From CAVQXR01 sp963717955 (GTDB lineage: Bacteria; Actinomycetota; Thermoleophilia; Gaiellales; Gaiellaceae), in contig CAVQXR010000001.1 in NCBI GenBank assembly GCA_963717955.1, positions 1,054,001 through 1,118,000 on the forward strand: a DNA stretch of 64,000 nucleotides. The letters run 5' to 3'. How positions within the stretch are numbered: the stretch's first letter is position 1; each line of letters opens with the position of its first letter. A model generated the notes under the pieces. The model was not told where the DNA came from. It did no database searches and worked only from the letters and a program-made list of their open reading frames with translations. Position numbers and translations under genes: made by a program. This document shows positions 51,817-60,467 of this stretch, piece by piece.

Positions 51817-52504
51817 TCGCCGGCTCCGCGTCGAGCGCCTCGAGATAGCCGAGCATCGCCGCTTCGAGCCGGCCCGCGGGCCCGGGCCGGACGAGTCGGC
51901 CCTCCGCGAAGAATCTCGGCGTCCGAGCACCGGCCCGGTACGCGGCCGCCGGTAGCTCGTCCACCTGCTTGAAATGGTGGCTGTCGAGGCCGACGCGGAG
52001 TGCCGCAAGGTCGACCGTGCGCTCGCGCAGCCGATCGAGGTACCACATCGCGCGGAGTGGACGGCCGCGATCGATCGCAGCGCCCGCGTGCAGGACGTCG
52101 TGCCAGATGAAGTCGATCGCCTCCCCCGCTCTCGCTCCCGGGTCATCCGGGGACGCGGTCGTGACGGCTGCCTCGACGTCGGCGGCACGCCCGAAGGCGA
52201 GGTCGACCTCGAGGTAGCCCTCGACCAGGAACCCGCGAACTCTGATCTCGCCGACCCGGTCGGCGAAATGGTGGACGACCGGGAGGAGCTCTGGCAGCCG
52301 AATCGTCCAGTCGGCTGCCAGGCGGTCGACGTCGACGTCGCGCGCGGTTGTCACGACGAGATCGACGTCGGAATGGCGGTCGGCCGTCCCGGCCGCCACC
52401 GAGCCGGCCAGCCGGACCGAGTCGACCCGCGGATCACGCTCGAGCGCGGCGGTGAGACGATCGGCCGCGGCCGCCCGCTCCCGCCCCGTGAACAGCCGGC
52501 TCAC
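51800..52504 (-). CDS. Nucleotidyltransferase-fold protein
   Basis: 234 residues from GTG 52504, overlapping the threonine aldolase stop (GTGA). AGSVAAGTADRHSDVDLVV is the GSx9DxD motif of the pol-beta/MNT superfamily with both metal Asp. The rest is helical, ending with HHFKQVDELPAAAYRAGA. Members include aminoglycoside adenylyltransferases and toxin-antitoxin MNT proteins; no partner HEPN gene is nearby. Role unknown. Confidence 0.8.
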   Translation of the reverse strand: MSRLFTGRERAAAADRLTAALERDPRVDSVRLAGSVAAGTADRHSDVDLVVTTARDVDVDRLAADWTIRLPELLPVVHHFADRVGEIRVRGFLVEGYLEVDLAFGRAADVEAAVTTASPDDPGARAGEAIDFIWHDVLHAGAAIDRGRPLRAMWYLDRLRERTVDLAALRVGLDSHHFKQVDELPAAAYRAGARTPRFFAEGRLVRPGPAGRLEAAMLGYLEALDAEPAIRRSE

Positions 52505-53553
52505 GGTGCCGCGACCGCCCGCGGGCCGAGCGCTCGCACCGCCGCCGCGATCGCCCGCTCCACGTCCTCTGAACCGATGTCGAGATGGGTGACCGCCCGC
52601 AGGTGCCCGGAGCGCGCGGCCGCGGAGAACAGCACGCCCTCCAGCGCGAGCAGGTCGGCGCACTCGCGCACGGACAGCCCGAGCGCTCCGGCATCGAGGA
52701 GCACGAAGTTCGTCTCGACCTCGTCCGGGTGCACCGGCAGGCCCGCGGCCGCGAGGCCGTCGGCGAGTCGCAGCGCGTTCGCGTGGTCGTCCGCGAGCCG
52801 CTCCACGTGGTGATCGAGCGCGTAGACACCCGCAGCGGCGACCACCCCGGCCTGGCGCATCGCGCCGCCGAAGAGGTGCTTGAGCCGTCGCGCCCGGGCC
52901 ATGAGCTCCGCGGAGCCGGCGAGCAGCGCCCCGAGCGGGCAGCCGAGGCCCTTCGAGAGGCAGAGCGTGACCGTGTCGAATTCACGGCCGTACTCGGCAG
53001 CCGGGATACCGGTCGCGACAGCCGCGTTCGGGAGCCGCGAGCCGTCGAGGTGCAGGCGCAGCCCGCGGTCGCCTCCAGCCGGCACAGACCGCTCGAAGGA
53101 GGTCGAGCGGCCAGACGACGCCACCGCCGGCGTTGCTCGTGTTCTCGAGGCAGAGCAGGCGGGTCAGCGCGAGATGGGGGACGGTCGGATCGTTGACGGC
53201 GACAACACGTCCTCGGGCCCGAACAGCCCCTGCGACGTCCGACGACCGGCCTCATCGCGAGCCCGGAGTGGAAGGCCGGCGCCGCCCGCCCCGTAGCGGA
53301 ACACGTGGGCCTGGGCCTCCGCCACGACCTCGTCGGCCGGGCTCGGTGAGCACCTTGAGGGCGATCTGGTTCGCCATCGTCGCCGTCGGCAGGAACACGG
53401 TCTCCTCGTGGCCGAGCAGCGACGCCGCGAGCGCCTCGAGCACGTGGACGGTGGGATCCTCTCGCCGCTGCTCGTCCCCCACCTCGGCCTCCGCCATCGC
53501 CCGCCGCATGCCGGCGGTCGGCGCCGTCGCCGTGTCGGACGGAGGTCGATCAC
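52501..53553 (-). CDS. Low-specificity L-threonine aldolase (frameshifted as sequenced)
   Basis: About 350 residues from GTG 53553, which overlaps the M20 stop (GTGA). PLP enzyme cleaving threonine/allo-threonine to glycine and acetaldehyde. Blocks in several frames: GDEQRREDPTVHVLEALAAS, HEETVFLPTATMANQIALKV, LLCLENTSNAGGG, LRLHLDGSRLPNAAVATG (Asp) and TVTLCLSKGLGCPLGALLAG (PLP Lys), then to 52501. Breaks near 53536, 53340, 53205 and 53090. The protein otherwise looks normal. Confidence 0.85.
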
Positions 53554-54869
53554 GGAAGTGCAGCGAGCGCGACGAGCGTCTCGCGCGCGGCGGCCACGCC
53601 GAGCGGGACGTAGGCCAGCAGGAGCCGCTCGTTTGGGGAGTGGATGTTGCCCTCCGGCACGTCGAAGCCGGTCAGGATCGTCGGGATGCCCTTCGCCGAG
53701 AGTGCGGGGACGATCGGGATCGTGCCGCCGGTGCGGACGAGCAGCGGCCGAACGCCGAGCACCCGCTCGAACGCGTCGAGCCCGAGGCGGATCGCCGGGG
53801 CGGCCGGGTCGACGACGCCCGGCGGGTTGAGCGCCCAGCGCTCGATCTCCAGCTCGGCGCCGGGAGGCACGGCAGCTCGCAGGAGTTGCTGGAGACGTCC
53901 GTCGATCTCCTCGGCGTCCTGGCCGGGAGCGAGTCGTATCGAGACGTTCGCCTCCGCCGTGACGGGGAGAACGGTCTTCTGCAGCGTCGCCTCGCCGCCG
54001 CGGATGCCGTGCACGTCGACGGCGGCCCGCGCGAGCGTGCGCACGTAGAACTCCTGCGCAGCCTCGACGTCCATCGGGCGGGCTCCCTGCTCGGCGAGCA
54101 CGTCGCCGCCCGGGTCGAGCTGCCGCCAGTCCGCCAGCTCACCGGAGGTCGGAGCGGCGGCTCCGGCCTGGAGCGCGAGCGGCGTCGGGACGACCGCGGC
54201 GAGCACCTGTTGCAGCGCGTGGAGCGCGTTCAGCGCAGCCCCGCCGTACACGCCGCTGTGGAGATCACGCTCCCCGGTCCGCAGGCGAAGGTGGTAGTAG
54301 TTCACGCCCCGGGTGGCGACCATGAACGCCGGCGTGTCCCGTCGGGGCATGTTGCCGTCGAAGATGATGCAGGCGTCGGCGCCGCGGGCGTCGGCGGCGA
54401 CGAAGTGGACGATCGAGTCGCCGCCGACCTCTTCCTCCCCGTCGCAGACGACCCGGACGTTGACGGGCAACGCCCCCCCGGCCGCGAGCAGCGCGGCGGC
54501 CTTCAGAACGAGGTAGAGGTTGCCCTTGTCATCGGCGGTGCCGCGACCGTAGAGCCACTCCCCACGGATCTCGGGCTCGAACGGCGGCGACTCCCACAGC
54601 TCCGGCTCACCCGGCGGCTGGACGTCGAAGTGGCCGTAGACGAGAACCGTCGGCGCCTCCGAACGGGTCGAGGCCGGGATCTCACCGACGACGAGGGGAT
54701 GCGATGCCTCGGTCGCCACGAGCGCGGCCTCGCCCCCTGCGGCACGGACGAATGACGCGAGCCACTCGGCCGCGGCGACGACGTCGCCCGCGTGAGCCGG
54801 GTCGGCGCTCACGCTCGGGATCCGCAGGAAGCCGCTCAGCTCCTCGATCCAGGCCCGGTCGACGGTCAC
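53550..54869 (-). CDS. M20-family dipeptidase
   Basis: 439 residues from GTG 54869; TAGAAT (54877-54882, minus) is 7 bases before it, so leaderless. Zinc ligands in VYGHFDVQPPGEPELWESPP (His, Asp), GRGTADDKGNL, CDGEEEVGGDSI (Glu) and DGNMPRRDTPAF; IHSPNERLLLAYVPLG supplies the last His. Catalytic Asp/Glu are present. First gene of a three-gene set (dipeptidase, threonine aldolase, nucleotidyltransferase) joined by GTGA overlaps. Confidence 0.94.
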   Translation of the reverse strand: MTVDRAWIEELSGFLRIPSVSADPAHAGDVVAAAEWLASFVRAAGGEAALVATEASHPLVVGEIPASTRSEAPTVLVYGHFDVQPPGEPELWESPPFEPEIRGEWLYGRGTADDKGNLYLVLKAAALLAAGGALPVNVRVVCDGEEEVGGDSIVHFVAADARGADACIIFDGNMPRRDTPAFMVATRGVNYYHLRLRTGERDLHSGVYGGAALNALHALQQVLAAVVPTPLALQAGAAAPTSGELADWRQLDPGGDVLAEQGARPMDVEAAQEFYVRTLARAAVDVHGIRGGEATLQKTVLPVTAEANVSIRLAPGQDAEEIDGRLQQLLRAAVPPGAELEIERWALNPPGVVDPAAPAIRLGLDAFERVLGVRPLLVRTGGTIPIVPALSAKGIPTILTGFDVPEGNIHSPNERLLLAYVPLGVAAARETLVALAALP

Positions 54870-54921
54870 AGCGGCGATTCTACGGGCGGGGCGCGGCCCG
54901 GCCCCTGGCAAGCGGTGTCGG

Positions 54922-55965
54922 CTACGCGACGCCGCGGAGCTTCTGGGCCTCGGCGAGCGCCTGCAGCTTGCGGAGGCTCTGGTGCTCGATCTGCCGCACC
55001 CGCTCCCGGGTCACGTTGAAAGCCCGCCCGACCTCGTCGAGCGTTCGCGGGTCTCCCCCGTCGAGCCCGTATCGCATCTCGAGCACCTGCCGCTCGCGGA
55101 CGGAGAGCATCCCGAGGGCGTGGCGCAGGGTCTCCTGTCGCATCGTCATCTCCGCGACCTCGTCGGGGCGCAGGATGGTCTGGTCGGCGATGAAGTGTCC
55201 GAACTCCGACTCCTCCTCATCGCCGACCGGCTTGTCGAGTGACACGGGCGCCTGGGCCGACCGCCTGATCTGCTCGATCTCGTCGATCCCGATCCCCGTC
55301 TCGCGCCCGAGCTCCTCCACGGTCGGCTCACGTCCGAGCTCCGACAGGAGCTTTCGCTCGGCCCGCCCGATCTTGTTGAGCTTCTCGACGACGTGGACCG
55401 GCATGCGGATCGTCCGACCCTTGTCGGCGAGCGCCCGGGCGACAGCCTGGCGGATCCACCACGTCGCGTACGTCGAGAACTTGAACCCACGGCGGTAGTC
55501 GAACTTCTCGGCGGCGCGGACGAGCCCGATCGTCCCCTCCTGGATCAGATCGAGAAACGGGAGGCCCTGGTTGCGATAGTGCTTTGCGATCGAGACGACG
55601 AGCCGGAGGTTCGCGGCCACCATCTGCTGTTTCGCCGCCGGGTCCCCGCGCTCGATCCGCATCGCGAGCTCGACCTCCTGCGCAGCCGTCAGCAGCGGCA
55701 CCTTGCCGATGTCCTTGAGGAAGAGCTGCAGGGAGTCCGTCGAGACCTGGTCGGGCCCGGCGACGAGGTCGAGCTCGGCGTCGTCGACATCCCCCTCGTC
55801 GACGTCCGCCTCCGCGATGTCCTCGTCGAGCTCCTCGAGCTCGTCGTAGGCGGCGTCGGGCGGTAGCTCCAGCTCGCCGGCCGCGAGCACGGCCCCGGCG
55901 GCCGTCAGGTAGCCGGCTCCGAGGCTGCGGCGAACGAGCGCCTCAGCGTCCTCGTGATCGAGCAT
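54922..55965 (-). CDS. RNA polymerase sigma factor, sigma-70 group 1/2 (SigA-like)
   Basis: 347 residues from ATG 55965, preceded by GGAGGG. After an acidic leader (DELEELDEDIAEADVDEGD, about 40-65) come region 1.2 (DSLQLFLKDIGKVPLLTAAQE), 2.1-2.4 (LRLVVSIAKHYRNQGLPFLD, FSTYATWWIRQAVARAL), 3 (IRMPVHVVEKLNKIGRAERK) and 4.2 (DEVGRAFNVTRERVRQIEH). The full primary-sigma complement except region 1.1. The consistent TANNNT boxes in the window would suit it. Confidence 0.95.
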   Translation of the reverse strand: MLDHEDAEALVRRSLGAGYLTAAGAVLAAGELELPPDAAYDELEELDEDIAEADVDEGDVDDAELDLVAGPDQVSTDSLQLFLKDIGKVPLLTAAQEVELAMRIERGDPAAKQQMVAANLRLVVSIAKHYRNQGLPFLDLIQEGTIGLVRAAEKFDYRRGFKFSTYATWWIRQAVARALADKGRTIRMPVHVVEKLNKIGRAERKLLSELGREPTVEELGRETGIGIDEIEQIRRSAQAPVSLDKPVGDEEESEFGHFIADQTILRPDEVAEMTMRQETLRHALGMLSVRERQVLEMRYGLDGGDPRTLDEVGRAFNVTRERVRQIEHQSLRKLQALAEAQKLRGVA

Positions 55966-56130
55966 CACGGCAGCCCTCCGTTGCCGTCTTCGCCCGCGGC
56001 GCGGTCTGGCCTGACCGTACCCGCCCGGCTCCACCCTGTCAATGCGCCATTCCTCACGAAGATGCCTCGTGATCGCGACGACTCTGGCAGCCCGGTCGGA
56101 CGGCGCAACGTCCGGCCTTCCGGGCCTTCG

Positions 56131-56173
56131 GTGCCTGGCACGCGGGGCTTCGTGCCTGGCACGTGCCAGGCAC
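56131..56173. repeat. Three GTGCCTGGCAC palindromes, two abutting as a perfect 22-bp palindrome
   Basis: GTGCC(T/A)GGCAC occurs at 56131-56141, 56152-56162 and 56163-56173; the last two form GTGCCTGGCACGTGCCAGGCAC with 11-bp arms. Start spacings are 21 and 11 bases, about two and one helical turns. They lie in the 278-bp gap upstream of the sigma factor gene (minus, start 55965) and beyond the stop of the TPR gene (56244). Operator or terminator, undecided. Confidence 0.85.
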
Positions 56174-56243
56174 CGAGGGGAATTCCGTCACGGGTCGTGG
56201 CAAAGGCGCACGCCCCTCGGGACACGAACGTGGCGGGTTCCGC

Positions 56244-57248
56244 TCAGCCGCCGGTCCCCTCGCGGTCGAGCTCCGCCAGGAGTCGGCGTGCCTGGTCGGC
56301 CCACACGGTGTCGGGCTCGGACGCGACCGCGAGCCCGAGCTGGCGACGCGCCTCCTCGGCGCTGCGCAGCCAGAGCAGCGCCAGGCCGAGGTGGAACCGG
56401 ACGACGGCCGACTGCGGGAACCGATCGGCGAGCGGGCCGAGCCGTGAGAACGCGGCCGAGGGATCGTCCTTGGCGAAGCGGGCCAGCGCGGCCGCCGTGA
56501 GCGCCTCCGGGTCGTCCGGGGAGAGCTCGACGGCACGGTCGAACGCCTCGACGGCCGAGACCACCCGACCGGCCCGTTGCAACCCGGAGCCGTACAGCAG
56601 CCGGTCCGTGACGCTTCCGCTCCCGGCGGCCCGCTCCTCGAGAGCTTCGAGCTGCTCGAGCGGAAGGAGCCCGGCGAGCTCTGCCGGGAACGACGCCCCG
56701 GGCACGTAGAAGGGGCGCGCCGGGGCCATCTCCGGATGGAGCAGGCTCTCGGCTCGAATCGCCGACGAGGAGTCCGGCTCGACGCGCAGGGCCTCGCGCC
56801 AGGCGTCCTGCGCGTCGCCGTCACGCCGCCCCCAGAGGTACGCAAGCCCGAGATGGAGCTGGACGAGCCCACGCGCCGGCTCCCGCGCGGCGAGCTCCTC
56901 GAGCCGGGGAGTCGTCCCGTCCGGCCAGCTCGCGATCGCCGCGCCGACGGCGGCCTCCACGGAGTCCGGGTGCTCCGCGAGGATCTCGTCGAAGGCCGCG
57001 CGCGCGCCGGAACGGTTCCCGTCGTCGTACAGGCGCTCCGCGGCGCGCAACGACGCGTCGAGCTCGCGGTCGCGGACGAGCGGGTCGAGCTCGAGCGGCG
57101 GCGCACCCTGCCGGGGCCCGGACGGCTGACTGTGTGTGGGCGACGCGGACTCCTGCGCACGCCCTGTCCATGCCACCGCTGCCGCCGCGCCACCCGCCGC
57201 GACCGCCAGGACGACCACGAGCAGCCGGATCCGCATGCGGGAAGACAC
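56244..57248 (-). CDS. Membrane-anchored TPR-repeat protein
   Basis: 334 residues (GTG 57248; an ATG four codons later). An N-terminal hydrophobic anchor (IRLLVVVLAVAAGGAAAAVAW), a Pro/Ser linker, then repeated 34-residue helix pairs (RLYDDGNRSGARAAFDEIL, LGLAYLWGRRDGDAQDAWR, AVEAFDRAVELSPDDPEALT, LGLALLWLRSAEEARRQLG), i.e. tetratricopeptide repeats. A scaffold outside the cytoplasmic membrane is likely. No partner is evident. Confidence 0.85.
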   Translation of the reverse strand: MSSRMRIRLLVVVLAVAAGGAAAAVAWTGRAQESASPTHSQPSGPRQGAPPLELDPLVRDRELDASLRAAERLYDDGNRSGARAAFDEILAEHPDSVEAAVGAAIASWPDGTTPRLEELAAREPARGLVQLHLGLAYLWGRRDGDAQDAWREALRVEPDSSSAIRAESLLHPEMAPARPFYVPGASFPAELAGLLPLEQLEALEERAAGSGSVTDRLLYGSGLQRAGRVVSAVEAFDRAVELSPDDPEALTAAALARFAKDDPSAAFSRLGPLADRFPQSAVVRFHLGLALLWLRSAEEARRQLGLAVASEPDTVWADQARRLLAELDREGTGG

Positions 57249-57336
57249 GGGGCGAGCGTAGCGTTCTCGTCTTCAGACCCGCCCTCGTACCCGCCCTTCG
57301 AAACGACTCCGCGGGGGCGCTATACTCTTGAAAGCA

Positions 57337-58593
57337 ATGGCTTCGTATCGTGACATGCTCAAGCAGGTGCGCGACGAGATCGACGAGGTCGACGCGCACC
57401 GCGCGCAGGGGCTCCTCGCCTCCGACACGCCCCCTGCGGTCATCGACGTGCGCGAGCGGGACGAGTGGGAAGAGGGGCACATCCCCGGCGCCGTCCACGT
57501 CCCGCGCAGCTTCCTCGAGTCGAGGATCGAGCAGGCCGTGCCCGACCGTGAGCGCCCGATCGTCCTCTACTGCGCGGGGGGCAGCCGCTCGGCATTCGCC
57601 GCCAAGGCGCTCGCCGAGCTCGGCTACACGCACGTCAGCTCGCTCGCCGGCGGCTTCACGGACTGGAAGCGAAACGGCGGCGCCTACCTGCTGCCGAAGA
57701 CGCTCGACGCGGCCAAGCGCTCGCGCTACAGCCGGCACCTCCTCATTCCCGAGGTCGGCGAGGAGGGGCAGCTCAAGCTGCTCGACTCGCGTGTGCTGAT
57801 GCTCGGCGCCGGCGGGCTCGGCTCCCCTGCCGCCCTCTACCTGGCCGCCGCCGGGGTCGGCACGATCGGGATCATCGATCCCGACACGGTCGACGAGTCG
57901 AACCTGCAGCGCCAGATCGTCCACTCGACGACGTCGCTCGGCGAGGCGAAGGTCATCTCCGCGAAGCGGACGCTCGAGGCGCTGAATCCCGACGTCACGG
58001 TCGTCCCCTATCAGGAGCGCCTCGACTCCGACAACGTCGACCGGATCCTCGGTGACGGCTGGGACGTGATCGTCGACGGCACCGACAACTTCCCCACCCG
58101 CTACCTCGTGAACGACGCATCGGTATGGCACGGGATCCCGGTCGTCCATGGCTCGATCTACCGCTTCCACGGCCAGGTCACCGTCTTCAAGCCCGGCGAC
58201 GGGCCCTGCTACCGCTGCCTGTTCCCGCAGCCCCCGCCGCCCGAGCTCGCGCCGAGCTGCGCCGAGGGGGGCGTGCTCGGGGTGCTGCCCGGCATCATCG
58301 GCTCGCTCCAGGCGAACGAGGCGCTGAAGCTGCTGCTCGGTATCGGCGATCCACTCGTCGGCCGCTCCCTGCTCTTCGAGGCGCTCGAGGGCTCGTTCAC
58401 GGAGATCAACCTGCGGCGCGACCCGGGATGCCCGGTGTGCGGCGCCGAGCCCACGATCACCGAGTACATCGACTACGTGGAGTTCTGCCAGGGCGGCGGA
58501 GCGCACGCGGCCCAGGCCACGCAGGCCGGCGATCTCGACGTCCGGCTCGACATCGCGTCCCACACCCCCGAGCCCGCCGAGGTGACGTCGTGA
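57337..58593 (+). CDS. MoeZ-like E1 adenylyltransferase with N-terminal rhodanese domain
   Basis: 418 residues; TATACT (57321-57326) lies 10 bases upstream of the ATG. Residues about 1-115: rhodanese domain with active Cys79 in YCAGGSRSAFAAKAL. Residues about 127-390: ThiF/MoeB E1 domain with ATP loop LGAGGLGSPAALYLAAAG (157-174), ESNLQRQIVHST, and zinc pairs CYRCLF and CPVCGAE. In mycobacterial MoeZ the rhodanese is C-terminal; here it leads. Adenylates and then thiocarboxylates the Gly-Gly end of the sulfur carrier encoded next (GTGA overlap). Confidence 0.93.
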   Translation: MASYRDMLKQVRDEIDEVDAHRAQGLLASDTPPAVIDVRERDEWEEGHIPGAVHVPRSFLESRIEQAVPDRERPIVLYCAGGSRSAFAAKALAELGYTHVSSLAGGFTDWKRNGGAYLLPKTLDAAKRSRYSRHLLIPEVGEEGQLKLLDSRVLMLGAGGLGSPAALYLAAAGVGTIGIIDPDTVDESNLQRQIVHSTTSLGEAKVISAKRTLEALNPDVTVVPYQERLDSDNVDRILGDGWDVIVDGTDNFPTRYLVNDASVWHGIPVVHGSIYRFHGQVTVFKPGDGPCYRCLFPQPPPPELAPSCAEGGVLGVLPGIIGSLQANEALKLLLGIGDPLVGRSLLFEALEGSFTEINLRRDPGCPVCGAEPTITEYIDYVEFCQGGGAHAAQATQAGDLDVRLDIASHTPEPAEVTS

Positions 58594-59819
58594 CGAAGGT
58601 GAGGATCCCCCCCACGCTGCGTGCCGAGGTCGGCGGCGTGCGCGAGGTCGAGGCCGCGGGCGCCACGATGCGTGACGTGCTCACCGATCTGGCGTCGCGC
58701 TACCCCGGCCTGGGGGCCCAGATCCTGAACGAGGGCGAGATCGCGCCGTTCGTGAACGTCTACCTCGACAACGAGGACGTCCGCACCCTGCAGGGGCTCG
58801 ACACTCCGGTGAAGGACGGGTCGATGGTGATCCTGCTGCCGGCGATGGCGGGTGGACAGGAGCCGATCACGAGGCGGGCCCCCGTCGTCGCGGCCAGCCT
58901 GCTCGACCTCGTCGGGAACACCCCGCTCGTCGAGCTGCGGCGCCTGTCGCCGAACCCGAACGTGAAGCTCTACGCGAAGCTCGAGGGCCAGAACCCGACG
59001 GGCTCGATCAAGGATCGCGTCGCGAAGGCGATGATCGAGGACGCCGAGGCGCGCGGCCAGCTCGCATCCGGTCGCGAGCTGCTCGAGCCGACGAGCGGGA
59101 ACACGGGCATCTCGCTCGCGATGGTGGCGAAGCTCAAGGGCTACGGGCTCACCTGCGTCCTGCCCGAGAGCGCGACGCCGGAGCGCATTCGGCTGCTCGA
59201 GCTGTTCGGCGCGAAGGTCGTCTTCTCCCCGGCCGAGGAAGGGTCGAACGGCGCCGTCCGCCTCGCCCTGCGCATGGCCGAGGCTGACCCGCGCTACTAC
59301 ATGCCCTTCCAGTACGCGAACGAGGCGAACCCGCGCGCCCACTACGAGGGCACCGGAGCGGAGATCGCGGAGGCGCTGCCGCGCGTCGACGCTTTCGTTG
59401 CCGGCCTCGGCACCGGCGGGACGCTCATGGGGGCCGGCGACCGGCTCCGCGAGTCGTTCCCCGACCTGCAGGTGGTCGCGGCCGAACCGTTGCAGGGCGA
59501 TGTCATCTACGGCCTGCGCTCGCTCGACGACGGTTATGTCCCGCCGATCCTCGACATCGGCAAGCTCGACCGCAAGATGCTCGTCACGAACCAGGAGTCG
59601 GTGATCGGCCTGCGCATGCTCCTCGAGCAGGAGGGGATCTTCGCGGGCGTCTCGTGCGGCGCGGCCGTGCATGCAGCGCGGAAGATCGCGCGCGAGCTCG
59701 ACGAGGGCGTCGTCGTCACCGTGCTCGCCGACGGCGGCTGGAAGTACCTGTCCGCAGACTTCTGGACCGAGCCGCTCGACGAGGTCGAGGCCTCGATGGA
59801 GGACCGCGTCTGGTGGTGA
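58590..59819 (+). CDS. Sulfur-carrier (CysO/MoaD-like) fused in frame to cysteine synthase (CysM-like)
   Basis: 409 residues from GTG 58590. Residues 1-89 are a ubiquitin-like MoaD/ThiS protein (VRIPPTLRAEVGG ... MVILLPAMAGG) with Gly88-Gly89, normally the free C-terminus that is thiocarboxylated. No stop follows: QEPITRRAPVVAASLLDLVG leads into a fold-type II PLP enzyme with Lys141 in NPTGSIKDRVAKAM, EPTSGNTGISLAMVAKLKG and GLGTGGTLMGAGDRL. In Mycobacterium CysO and CysM are separate and Mec releases cysteine from CysO. An AGGAG 6 bases before an ATC-ACG at the point where CysM proteins usually begin shows the likely ancestral gene border. Confidence 0.88.
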   Translation: MTKVRIPPTLRAEVGGVREVEAAGATMRDVLTDLASRYPGLGAQILNEGEIAPFVNVYLDNEDVRTLQGLDTPVKDGSMVILLPAMAGGQEPITRRAPVVAASLLDLVGNTPLVELRRLSPNPNVKLYAKLEGQNPTGSIKDRVAKAMIEDAEARGQLASGRELLEPTSGNTGISLAMVAKLKGYGLTCVLPESATPERIRLLELFGAKVVFSPAEEGSNGAVRLALRMAEADPRYYMPFQYANEANPRAHYEGTGAEIAEALPRVDAFVAGLGTGGTLMGAGDRLRESFPDLQVVAAEPLQGDVIYGLRSLDDGYVPPILDIGKLDRKMLVTNQESVIGLRMLLEQEGIFAGVSCGAAVHAARKIARELDEGVVVTVLADGGWKYLSADFWTEPLDEVEASMEDRVWW

Positions 59820-59850
59820 CCCCGCTCCCCTCCGTTCGGCGGGGCTGCGC

Positions 59851-60234
59851 ATGGTGATCCCGGAGGAGGTTCGTTCGGCCCTCGCCGAGCACGCGGAGGC
59901 GGAGGCTCCGAACGAGGCGTGCGGCCTGATCGCGCTCCGCGGCGGGATCGCAGAGCGCTACGTCCCGGGCCGCAACGGCGCTGCGAGCCCGTACCGTTTC
60001 GAGCTCGACGTACCGCCCGAGGCGTGGTTCATGGAAGACGACGGGTACGAGCTCGCCGTCTTCCACACGCACCTCTCGAGCCCACCCCGGCCGTCCCGGA
60101 CCGACCTCGAGAACATCGGCCTCTGGGAGGGCAAGCCGTACGTCATCTACTGCGTCCGCACCGGCGAGCTGGCCGCCTGGACGATCCGCGACGGGCGCGT
60201 CGAGCCGTTGCCGCTCGGGCCTGAAGGCCCGTAA
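59851..60234 (+). CDS. JAMM/MPN+ metallopeptidase, Mec (CysO-cysteine peptidase)-like
   Basis: 127 residues, 31 bases after the CysO-CysM gene. The complete JAMM set is visible: Glu22 in PNEACGLIAL and H72-T-H74 with seven residues to Ser82 and Asp85 (HTHLSSPPRPSRTD). Mec hydrolyses the CysO-cysteine peptide bond to release cysteine and CysO. In this operon it is also a candidate to cut the fusion protein after Gly89, as deubiquitinase-type JAMM enzymes do. Confidence 0.93.
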   Translation: MVIPEEVRSALAEHAEAEAPNEACGLIALRGGIAERYVPGRNGAASPYRFELDVPPEAWFMEDDGYELAVFHTHLSSPPRPSRTDLENIGLWEGKPYVIYCVRTGELAAWTIRDGRVEPLPLGPEGP

Positions 60235-60322
60235 CCCGGCGGTCAACCCGACGCAGGTACAACTGGACCTGCTGCTGAGCGCATGTCCGGCACGGGGCTG
60301 CCGTCGAGGGTCAGCGACCGCC

Positions 60323-60445
60323 GTGAGCACGCACGACCTCGAGCGGCTCTATCCGCTGCGGCCGGGCGCCTTCCAGAGCGGAGACTGCCGCTCCGGAGGC
60401 ACGCTCGACCTTCATCCCGAGACAGCCGCCTGGCCGGGCGGCTGA
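60323..60445 (+). CDS. Possible small protein of 40 residues
   Basis: GTG 60323 to TGA 60443-60445, with about 85 percent G/C at third positions, as in real genes here. Reads STHDLERLYPLRPGAFQSGD and ends PETAAWPGG. No homology recognised. It fills most of the gap between the JAMM peptidase and the lipoprotein gene. It may equally be chance. Confidence 0.3.
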   Translation: MSTHDLERLYPLRPGAFQSGDCRSGGTLDLHPETAAWPGG

Positions 60446-60467
60446 CGACGCGGAACAAGACGGTGCG

